A model generated the notes under the pieces. It made no database searches. It was not told the DNA's origin and worked only from the letters and a program-made list of their open reading frames with translations. A stretch of DNA of 64,000 nucleotides from JBFWVD01 sp050246915 (GTDB taxonomy: Bacteria; Actinomycetota; Acidimicrobiia; Acidimicrobiales; Ilumatobacteraceae): contig JBFWVD010000020.1 of assembly GCA_050246915.1 (NCBI GenBank), positions 1 to 64,000 on the forward strand, written 5' to 3'. This document shows, piece after piece, positions 17,091 to 24,131 of the stretch. The translations under genes were made by a program, and so were the position numbers. Within the stretch, counting starts at the first letter, position 1, and every line of letters starts with the position of its first letter.

Positions 17091-18272
17091 ATGGCTGCGG
17101 AAGATCTCGTCCCTCTCGACACCGCTTGCTGTCGAAACGCTGTCGGATTGCCCCGGCCGCAGCCGCTCGGTGTGTTGCCGCTCCCCGCTGGGCTGTTGCT
17201 CTTCGGTGATGGCCCGGTCGCGGAGCCGATCCGCGAGATGCTGTGCGCAGGCAGACTGCCCACGAGTTGGCCGACGGAGCTGGCGCACGTTGCGCTGGCA
17301 CTGGCCGGCGACTTCGACGGTGCGGTCGCGTCGATACACGGAGACGATCCGATCAGCGTCGTGAACAGGTTCGTGCTGTGCCCCGATCGCGCGGGCTACG
17401 ACGCACTCGATCTGAGCGATCCGGCGCTCGTCCACGTGGTCGATGCGGTTGCCTACGTGGTCGGTCTCATCGATGCGCCCCCGAACGCGCTCGGGATCGA
17501 CGGCGAGATCGCCGCTTTCGTCCATCTCGTGCGCGCCAGCCATCGCTTCGCCACGGGGGACACCACTGGGGCTGTCATCGAGCTGTCCGACGGGGCCGCG
17601 GCGTCGATGAGCGATTCACCCATCCTTGCGGGGCATCTGTTGGCGACACTGGCCCAGACATTGCATCGCTGCGGGGGCGCCAGCACCGCGGTGCTGTGTC
17701 ACTACGACGATGCCCTCTCGCACTTCCAGGGATCAGACCATCTCGAGACCATCGCCGAGTTGTGGTTGCACCGAGCACTCGCTGCGCACGAGTTGTCGGT
17801 GAGCAAGCGGGAGCTGCTCGCCGACGCAATCGAGGGCTACCAGCGCGCACTGGGTCTGTTCGATCGGGTCCGGCACGGCCAACAGACCGCCCTCGCACGG
17901 GCCAACCTGGCGCGCGCGTTCCATGCACTGCCGGCCACCGACGCACGCCATCGATTGCGGGCGGGGCTCACGATCTCTGCCACTGTCCCGCTGACCGTCA
18001 TGGGTATCGCACCTCCGCGGAGACCGAGCATCGCTACCCCGGGCCCCGCTCGCCCTCACGTGGGCACCGAGCCCGGGCTGATGGGCGCCATCGGCCGTTA
18101 CGAATCGTTGCTCGCCTCCAGCGGTGCTCGTATCGCCGACGATGCCGCCACGTTGAACTGGGCCCATCTGCTCGCCGAGCACCGCGCCGCTCTCGACCAT
18201 CTGCATGTCGAGCACGACGAGCACGACGACGCGCCGCGCTTCGAACCGGTCGATGTGACCTTCATGGCGTGA
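17091..18272 (+). CDS. Unassigned 393-residue protein, probably helical repeat
   Basis: I do not recognise this protein. It begins MAAEDLVPLDTACC after an excellent AAAGGGGG ribosome site; the frame is open from 16953 but the upstream part lacks coding character. No signal peptide or membrane segment is evident. The middle (about 140-290) is Ala/Leu-rich and helical (AELWLHRALAAHELSVSKRE, ALARANLARAFHALPATDA), suggesting TPR-like repeats, and the C-terminal 70 residues are rich in acidic residues and His (HVEHDEHDD). It precedes the SCO1-PCuAC-cupredoxin-TlpA cluster by 67 bases on the same strand, so a link to copper or respiratory maturation is possible but unproven. Confidence 0.65.
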   Translation: MAAEDLVPLDTACCRNAVGLPRPQPLGVLPLPAGLLLFGDGPVAEPIREMLCAGRLPTSWPTELAHVALALAGDFDGAVASIHGDDPISVVNRFVLCPDRAGYDALDLSDPALVHVVDAVAYVVGLIDAPPNALGIDGEIAAFVHLVRASHRFATGDTTGAVIELSDGAAASMSDSPILAGHLLATLAQTLHRCGGASTAVLCHYDDALSHFQGSDHLETIAELWLHRALAAHELSVSKRELLADAIEGYQRALGLFDRVRHGQQTALARANLARAFHALPATDARHRLRAGLTISATVPLTVMGIAPPRRPSIATPGPARPHVGTEPGLMGAIGRYESLLASSGARIADDAATLNWAHLLAEHRAALDHLHVEHDEHDDAPRFEPVDVTFMA

Positions 18273-18339
18273 CGGAAGTCCGTCAGCATCGGGTCGGAAG
18301 TGCCGGAACCGCGGTGTTGCGCCGGGCGACACTGATGAT

Positions 18340-19020
18340 GTGAGCCCGAACCTCATCACCCTCCATTCGAATCCGGGACGTGACCGTCCACGGACCCAGA
18401 GCCGACACCGCCGCGTCCTATTGCTCTGCACGGCCGTCATGGCTGCAGTACTGGCGGCCTGCGGAGGCGGATCGTCGTCGAGCAACGGCGGTCTCAACGG
18501 CCTGACGCGGGCCGACCCCATCGACGTGAGCACGGTGACGCTCCCTGACATCACCAACGGTGCCGCCAGCGCGACCCGCACGATGGTGGCAGAGCCGGGT
18601 CGACTCCTCATCGCGTACTTCGGCTACACGAACTGCCCGGACGTGTGCCCCACCACCCTCACCGATCTCAAGCTCGCCTACGAAAAGGTCGGCGACGCGG
18701 TCGCCGACAAGATCGACACCGTGTTCGTCACCGTGGACTTCGCCCGCGACACCCCGGAGAAGCTGAACGATTACATCGCCAGCTTCTTGCCGGGCATGCA
18801 CGCCCTGCGGGCCACGAACACCGACGACCTCGAAGCGGCCAAGGCACCGTTCGGTGTGCTGTCATCGGTGACGGCCAACCCCGACGGCATGGTGGAGGTC
18901 ACCCACAGTGCCGTCACGTACGCGATCGATGCGACCGGTCACATCATCTGCGAGTGGCCGTTCGGCACCCATCGCGACGCCATCGCCCACGATCTGAAGA
19001 TCCTCACCGCCGATCTCTGA
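18340..19020 (+). CDS. SCO1/SenC-family copper chaperone lipoprotein
   Basis: A 226-residue exported protein. The lipobox (VLAAC, Cys41) follows a hydrophobic segment, then a thioredoxin fold with the SCO metal site: Cys99 and Cys103 in GYTNCPDVCPTT and His189 in EVTHSAVTY. SCO proteins deliver copper to, or reduce, the CuA site of cytochrome c oxidase on the outer face of the membrane. The start codon is GTG. It opens a four-gene run with a PCuAC protein, a cupredoxin-like protein and a TlpA-like protein, all predicted outside the cell, which strongly supports a role in oxidase assembly. Confidence 0.92.
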   Translation: MSPNLITLHSNPGRDRPRTQSRHRRVLLLCTAVMAAVLAACGGGSSSSNGGLNGLTRADPIDVSTVTLPDITNGAASATRTMVAEPGRLLIAYFGYTNCPDVCPTTLTDLKLAYEKVGDAVADKIDTVFVTVDFARDTPEKLNDYIASFLPGMHALRATNTDDLEAAKAPFGVLSSVTANPDGMVEVTHSAVTYAIDATGHIICEWPFGTHRDAIAHDLKILTADL

Positions 19021-19054
19021 TCGGCGTCCAACCAACCAACCCCCGGGAGAAAAC

Positions 19055-19639
19055 ATGTCACCTTCGAAGAAGTCCCTTTCCAAGAGCGTCCTCGGTCTCG
19101 CCGTGGCCGGCACGTTCCTCCTCGGAGCCTGCGGCGACGACGGAGGATCCACCACCTCCGAGTCCACCGCAGCGACTTCAGCGGCCGCGTCGAGCGCCCC
19201 CAAGATCAGCGGTCAATGGGTCCGTGCATCGAGCACCGACATGACCGCTGCGTACATGACCATCACCAGCGCCGACGGCGACAAGTTGGTGAGCGCGTCC
19301 GTCGACAAGTCGATTGCCGGGATGGTGCAGATCCACGAGACGGTGGCCATGGACGCATCGGCCACCTCCATGGGATCCATGGGATCGGACACCACCATGG
19401 GCCACATGGGCAGCGACTCCTCGATGGCCGGCTCGGGTGAGATGAAGATGCAAGAGGTCAAGTCGATCGATCTGCCCAAGGGGACCGCCGTAGAGTTGAA
19501 GCCGGGCGGCTATCACGTCATGGTGATGGAGCTGGCCAAGCCGCTCGAGAAGGGGTCCGAAGTGAAGCTCACCCTCACATTCGAAAAGGCGGGAACGGTC
19601 GACGTGACTGCCCCCGTGAGCGATGTCGCTCCCGGTTGA
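19055..19639 (+). CDS. PCu(A)C-type copper chaperone lipoprotein with Met-rich insertion
   Basis: A 194-residue lipoprotein (lipobox LLGAC, Cys26) of the DUF461/PCuAC family, which moves Cu(I) to oxidase CuA together with SCO proteins. The copper ligands of the family pattern are visible: His94 and a Met close by in MVQIHETVAM, and His154/Met in GGYHVMVMEL. Between them, residues 99-132 are unusually rich in Met with one His (SMGSMGSDTTMGHMGSDSSM), an extra set of soft ligands. It starts with ATG after a GGGAG ribosome site 35 bases behind the SCO1 gene and overlaps the next gene by 17 bases. Confidence 0.9.
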   Translation: MSPSKKSLSKSVLGLAVAGTFLLGACGDDGGSTTSESTAATSAAASSAPKISGQWVRASSTDMTAAYMTITSADGDKLVSASVDKSIAGMVQIHETVAMDASATSMGSMGSDTTMGHMGSDSSMAGSGEMKMQEVKSIDLPKGTAVELKPGGYHVMVMELAKPLEKGSEVKLTLTFEKAGTVDVTAPVSDVAPG

Positions 19640-20099
19640 CCAATCGGATCGACCCGTGACCGGTGAGGCCGACAGTGTGTCGGCCTCACCCGATCGGTCC
19701 TCGCCCGCCTCACCGCCGTCGCCGACGCGCGGAGCGGGGAGCTTCGTGGTGTGGTCGCTCGTCGGTCTCGCGGTCCTCGTCCTCGCGGCGGTCGCCGTCG
19801 TGGTCGTCGTGTCGAGCTCCGGCGGAGGTCACAAGGGCGTCGATCACACGATCACCATCCCCGACGGCACGGGCTTTCGACTCGCCGCTGGGGAGATCAT
19901 CGAGTTGATGCCGGCCGAATACCAACTGAAGGTCGGCGACTCGATCGTCATCGAGAACCTCGACAACCGCATCTACACGGTCGGACCGTTCCTGGTTCGC
20001 GCCCGAGAGACGCTGCGGTACACCTTCAACGAGATCGGCCGTTACACGGGCATCTGCTCACTCAACCCCACCGGGTCCGAGACCTTCATCGTCAGTTAG
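19623..20099 (+). CDS. Membrane-anchored cupredoxin-like protein
   Basis: A 158-residue protein: Ser/Pro-rich N-terminus, one transmembrane helix (about 41-63), then an external beta-sandwich-like domain. The C-terminal RYTFNEIGRYTGICSLNPTG resembles the end of cupredoxins, with one Cys (145), but the only His residues are 70 and 75 next to the membrane, so a classic type 1 copper site is not complete. The ATG at 19623 overlaps the PCuAC gene; a GTG at 19656 (VTGEADSV) is an alternative start. Its place between PCuAC and TlpA points to copper handling or oxidase maturation. Confidence 0.68.
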   Translation: MSLPVDQSDRPVTGEADSVSASPDRSSPASPPSPTRGAGSFVVWSLVGLAVLVLAAVAVVVVVSSSGGGHKGVDHTITIPDGTGFRLAAGEIIELMPAEYQLKVGDSIVIENLDNRIYTVGPFLVRARETLRYTFNEIGRYTGICSLNPTGSETFIVS

Positions 20100-20103
20100 C
20101 ACA

Positions 20104-20610
20104 GTGCCCATCGGATACCGCTCCTCGCGCGCCCGTCGCGTCGTGGCACTGCTGGCGTTGTCGGTCATGGCTGTTGCCGCGTGCGGTAACGGCGGTGACA
20201 ACTCCCCCCTCTCGTTCGCTGTGTCGACGATGGACGGCAACAAGGCCGGCTCGTTGGCCGACAACATCACCGGGCCCACCGTGGTGAACCTGTGGGCCAC
20301 GTGGTGCGGCCCGTGCAAGCGAGAGATGCCCGACTTCGAGACGGTCCATCAACAGCTCGGGTCCAAGGTGCGCTTCATCGGGCTCAACGAGGGCGACACC
20401 GGAACCTCCGCTGCGGCGTTCGTTGCCGACATGGGCGTCACGTACGACCAGTTGCTCGATCAAGAGGTCAACGCCACCGCGGCGTTCTCGGTGGCGGGCC
20501 TGCCGGCCACGGTGCTCATCGCCGACGGCGAGGTCGTGGCCAAGCACGTCGGCGAGCTGTCGGCTGCCGAGTTGACCGCCCTCATCGAGGACTCGCTCCT
20601 GAAGCCGTGA
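20104..20610 (+). CDS. TlpA/ResA-like thioredoxin lipoprotein
   Basis: A 168-residue exported thiol-disulfide oxidoreductase. Lipobox VAAC with Cys27, then a thioredoxin fold with the WCGPC motif at 67-71 (WATWCGPCKREMPDFE) and the cis-Pro loop in AGLPATVLIAD. Proteins of this group keep the Cys residues of CuA sites, SCO proteins or apocytochrome c reduced. The GTG start at 20104 lies 4 bases after the cupredoxin-like gene, so the cluster is very probably one transcript. It completes a SCO1-PCuAC-TlpA set. Confidence 0.9.
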   Translation: MPIGYRSSRARRVVALLALSVMAVAACGNGGDNSPLSFAVSTMDGNKAGSLADNITGPTVVNLWATWCGPCKREMPDFETVHQQLGSKVRFIGLNEGDTGTSAAAFVADMGVTYDQLLDQEVNATAAFSVAGLPATVLIADGEVVAKHVGELSAAELTALIEDSLLKP

Positions 20611-20652
20611 TGTGGCGCCGGCGACCCCAACGGTGTCGCTACGTTGCCAACC

Positions 20653-21861
20653 ATGCCAAGCGCGTTCCTCCACCCGTTCGCCAAGCCGACCACCGAGCAT
20701 TTCACCCGTATCGTGCGCGGCGAAGGGGCCCGCGTATGGGACGACCAGGGACGTGAGCTCATCGATGGCATGGCCAGCTTGTGGTACGCCGCCATCGGCC
20801 ACGGCCGGTCCGAGATGGCCGATGCCATCGCCCAACAGGTCCGCACGCTGGCGGCGTATTCGACATTCGATCCGTTCACCAACGGGCCTGCTGAAGAACT
20901 GGCCGAGCTGATCGCGTCGTACTCACCGATGCCTCACTCACGGGTGTTCTTCACCAGCAGCGGTTCGGAATCGATCGACACCGCCATGAAGCTGGCCCGC
21001 ATCGCGTGTGTGCAGCGCGGCGAGCCGCACCGAACCCTCATCATCTCCCGCCAGCGCGGCTACCACGGCGTCACCTACGGAGGGACCAGCGCGCAAGGCA
21101 TCGCACCCAACCGCGAGGGGTTCGGCCCCTACGTCGGTGACGTGATCCAGGTACCCGCCGACGATCTCGAGGAACTGGCGATCGTCATGGATGCCCGGGG
21201 TCGCGAGGTCGCCGCCGTGATCTCCGAACCGGTGCAAGGTGCCGGTGGTGTGTTCCCTCCCACCGATGGCTATCTGCAGGGGCTGCGCCGCCTGTGCGAT
21301 CGACACGGTGCGTTGTTGATCTTCGACGAGGTGATCTGCGCCTTTGGACGACTCGGCAACTGGTTCGGGGCGGAGCACTTCGGCGTACGACCCGACATGA
21401 TCACCTTCGCCAAAGCCGTGACGTCCGGGTACATCCCACTGGGCGGAGTGGTCGTGGGCCAGTCGGTTCGCACCGCGCTCGAAGGCGATCCCGACTTCTT
21501 CCTCCGCCACGGGTTCACGTACTCCGGCCATCCCACCGCATGTGCCGCCGGCCTGACCAACCTGGCGATCATCCGACGCGAGGGGTTGCTCGAGCGAGCA
21601 GCCCACGTCGGTCGCCGGCTCGGCGACGGACTGACGGCGTTGGCGAGCGACGGACTCATCGCCGAGGCACGCGGCGTCGGCGCGGTGTGGGCCGCCGGGC
21701 TCCGGCCGGATCAGGATGCCGTGGCCATCCGCAACACCATGCTGGCCAACGGCGCCATCACCCGGGCGATCGGCAACGCCAACACGTTCTGCCCGCCGCT
21801 GGTGATCACCGACGGCGAGATCGATCGCCTGATCGACACGTTCGCCGCTGCGGTTCGCTGA
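20653..21861 (+). CDS. Class III aminotransferase (omega-transaminase-like)
   Basis: A 402-residue PLP enzyme. The cofactor Lys is Lys254 in DMITFAKAVTSGYIPLGG; other family marks are FFTSSGSESIDTAMKLARIA, RGYHGVTYGGTSA, AAVISEPVQGAGG and LLIFDEVICAFGRLGNWFG. The layout fits omega-amino acid:pyruvate or beta-alanine-type transaminases. The ATG at 20653 is used; a TTG three codons upstream is in frame. It follows the copper cluster by 42 bases on the same strand, but its function appears unrelated. Amino donor and acceptor cannot be told from the sequence. Confidence 0.9.
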   Translation: MPSAFLHPFAKPTTEHFTRIVRGEGARVWDDQGRELIDGMASLWYAAIGHGRSEMADAIAQQVRTLAAYSTFDPFTNGPAEELAELIASYSPMPHSRVFFTSSGSESIDTAMKLARIACVQRGEPHRTLIISRQRGYHGVTYGGTSAQGIAPNREGFGPYVGDVIQVPADDLEELAIVMDARGREVAAVISEPVQGAGGVFPPTDGYLQGLRRLCDRHGALLIFDEVICAFGRLGNWFGAEHFGVRPDMITFAKAVTSGYIPLGGVVVGQSVRTALEGDPDFFLRHGFTYSGHPTACAAGLTNLAIIRREGLLERAAHVGRRLGDGLTALASDGLIAEARGVGAVWAAGLRPDQDAVAIRNTMLANGAITRAIGNANTFCPPLVITDGEIDRLIDTFAAAVR

Positions 21862-21969
21862 CCGTACGGCGCGTGCGCCGATTCCGGCAATGGGCCTTGA
21901 CGAAGACGAGAACCACCTCTGATCGCCCTGTGACTTCGAGGGTGCTCGTCGAGCGCCGACACAACTGCC

Positions 21970-22353
21970 ATGCAGACTCCACGGAAGACCGACGGGCGGC
22001 CCGCCGCCGGCCCCGGATTCAGCTCCCTCACCGATCAGATCGCCCGTTCCTATGCCGAGGGCGAGTCGATCACCACGATCATGGCCTGGTACGGCCTTTC
22101 CGAGATCGAGATCGAGATCGCCCTGGCCGACGCCGGCGTACGCGCCTATCCCGAGGTCTTCGACCGCATCGCCGATGTGCGCGCCGCGTTGGCCCAAGGG
22201 CTGCCCGCTCCTCGATTGGCCGTGCTGCTCGGGATCGGTCTCGGCGATCTGCTCAGTGCCATCGAATGGTCGTTCGACGTCGACCTGCGCACCTCGTCGG
22301 ATGTACTCGGCATCATCGACGATGGCGACGGCGACGTGATCGTGCTGCCCTGA
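21970..22353 (+). CDS. Unassigned small helical protein, possibly HTH
   Basis: A 127-residue soluble protein without recognised family. The N-terminal part ARSYAEGESITTIMAWYGLS followed by EIEIEIALADAGVRAY has the spacing of a helix-turn-helix of the kind found in DUF433-like and resolvase-type proteins. The C-terminus is acidic (IIDDGDGDVIVLP). It stands alone between the aminotransferase (108 bases upstream) and the convergent acyl-AMP ligase. DNA binding is speculation. Confidence 0.55.
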   Translation: MQTPRKTDGRPAAGPGFSSLTDQIARSYAEGESITTIMAWYGLSEIEIEIALADAGVRAYPEVFDRIADVRAALAQGLPAPRLAVLLGIGLGDLLSAIEWSFDVDLRTSSDVLGIIDDGDGDVIVLP

Positions 22354-22381
22354 AGTCGACCGCTCGCCGACGAACGACCGC

Positions 22382-24064
22382 TCACTCGGCCAGCAGCAAC
22401 TCGTCGGCGAGGTACTGCTCGCGGCACAATGCCCGTTGCAGCTTGCCTGATGAGGTCTTGGCCATCGTGCCGGCACGGATGAGCATCACGTCACGCGGCG
22501 GGACGCCCACCGCGTCGAGCACCACGTGGTGGATCTGCTTGCGCAACACGTCGAGCTCGTCGGCCGCGCTCTTGGTCTCGGCGACGACGACCACCGATTC
22601 CTTGGCCTTGTAGCCCGCCACACCGAAGGCGATCACGTTGCCCGGCCGCACACCGTCGACCTCGTTCACCGCTCGCTCGATGTCCTGCGGGTACACGTTG
22701 CGTCCCCCGATGATGATGACGTCCTTGATGCGACCGCACAGGACCAACTCTCCGTCGAGGAGATAGCCGAGGTCACCGGTGCGCAGCCAACCGTCGTGGA
22801 ACAGCGTGTCGTTGAGCTCGGGTCGCTTGTAGTACCCCGGGGTCACCGAGGTGCCGCTGATCTCCAACTCGCCCACGTGCCGATCGGCCAACACCTCGCC
22901 GGTCTGCGGATCGCAGATGCGGATCTCCAGCCCCGGCACGGCACGACCCAACACGACCATGCGTCGGGTCGTGTCCAACGACGGATCAGCCGGCACCGCG
23001 ATCTTGTCGTGCTCCAACACATACGGATCGATGGGATCGCACAACATCCCGCGTCCCGGTGGTGGGAACGTCCCAGCGATGGCCACCTCGGCCATACCGA
23101 AGGCCGGGAACACGCCGCCGTCGGGGAAGCCGTGTCGACGGGCGGCGTCGAGGAACGACTCGACCGTGTCCGGATCGACCGGCTCGGCGCCCGACAGCGC
23201 GATGCGCATGGAGCTGAGATCGAGACCGTCCATGCGGCGCAGCGCGCGAGCGGCCAGCACCCACGAGAAGTTCGGTCCGGCGGTGCACGTGCCGCGGTAG
23301 TCGCTGATCCACTGCATCCATTTGCCGGGATGACCGAGGAAATCGGTCGGCGCCGCGAGAACCAGATCGACCCCGCTCGTCATGGTGGTACCGAGCAGAC
23401 CGACGAGGCCCATGTCGTGATAGAGCGGGAGCCAGCTCACACCCACATCGGGCCCCGGAGTGAGGCCGGTGGCTTCGACGATCGCGTCGAGGTTCGCACC
23501 CAGGACCCGGTCGGGGATCATGACGCCCTTGGGTTCCGATGTCGATCCGCTCGTGTACTGCAAGATCACCAGTCGCTCGGGGTCAGGATCGGGGATCAAG
23601 GCGTTGAAACCTGCCGCGGCGGTGGGGCTGCCGGGCAGCAGCGAGCCGAGCGGCTCGATCGGCGGATCGTCGGGGTGCGCTTCGTAGAACGCGGCAAGCA
23701 GATCGTCGATGAGGAGCAACCTGGCGTCACCGTGATGGATGCGCAGCCGGGTGGAGTTGATGAACTCCTCCAACGATCCCATCCGCATGGGGAGCGGCAG
23801 CACCATCGACGCCGCGCCGGCCAGCCAACAGCCCTGGATGGCGGTCACGAGGCCGCGGCTCGTGGGTCCCAAGATGGCCACATGGTCCCCCGGGACGATC
23901 CCCCGTGCTTGCAGCGACGCCGCCACCACACGGGCGTCGTCATGCAGCTCACCCCACGTGACGAGGCGCGCATCGGCATCACCGATGAAGCGGATGCCCC
24001 GGCCGGCCATGGAGGCGGCCTGCTGCAAACGAGTGGTGATCGGCACCGGATGTGAGACGTTCAT
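22382..24064 (-). CDS. Fatty-acyl-AMP ligase / AMP-dependent synthetase
   Basis: A 560-residue adenylate-forming enzyme. Motifs: LQYTSGSTSEPKGVMI (P-loop), the aromatic FGMAEVAIAGTFPPPGRG, the hinge region HDGWLRTGDLGYLLDGELVLCGRIKD and the C-terminal Lys in AKTSSGKLQRALCRE. The YHDMGLVGLLGTTMTSG segment resembles the FAAL group (FadD32-like), which activates fatty acids to acyl-AMP for polyketide synthases, but an acyl-CoA ligase cannot be excluded. The ATG at 24064 begins MNVSHPVPITTRLQQAA; the frame is open to 24133 across the leuS promoter. Divergent from leuS with 67 bases between. Confidence 0.87.
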   Translation of the reverse strand: MNVSHPVPITTRLQQAASMAGRGIRFIGDADARLVTWGELHDDARVVAASLQARGIVPGDHVAILGPTSRGLVTAIQGCWLAGAASMVLPLPMRMGSLEEFINSTRLRIHHGDARLLLIDDLLAAFYEAHPDDPPIEPLGSLLPGSPTAAAGFNALIPDPDPERLVILQYTSGSTSEPKGVMIPDRVLGANLDAIVEATGLTPGPDVGVSWLPLYHDMGLVGLLGTTMTSGVDLVLAAPTDFLGHPGKWMQWISDYRGTCTAGPNFSWVLAARALRRMDGLDLSSMRIALSGAEPVDPDTVESFLDAARRHGFPDGGVFPAFGMAEVAIAGTFPPPGRGMLCDPIDPYVLEHDKIAVPADPSLDTTRRMVVLGRAVPGLEIRICDPQTGEVLADRHVGELEISGTSVTPGYYKRPELNDTLFHDGWLRTGDLGYLLDGELVLCGRIKDVIIIGGRNVYPQDIERAVNEVDGVRPGNVIAFGVAGYKAKESVVVVAETKSAADELDVLRKQIHHVVLDAVGVPPRDVMLIRAGTMAKTSSGKLQRALCREQYLADELLLAE

Positions 24065-24131
24065 GTTGTGGCGGTTGCCCCCGACGAACAGCCCAGGACC
24101 TTCAGGCCCCCTCACACTAGGTTGGACCCCC

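Noticed and set aside
20938..22476. Minus-strand open frame of about 510 codons
   Set aside because: Antisense to the aminotransferase, with no recognisable domain and shadow-like composition.
22526..24055. Plus-strand open frame of about 509 codons
   Set aside because: Antisense to the acyl-AMP ligase and His/Arg/Gln-rich; no domain.
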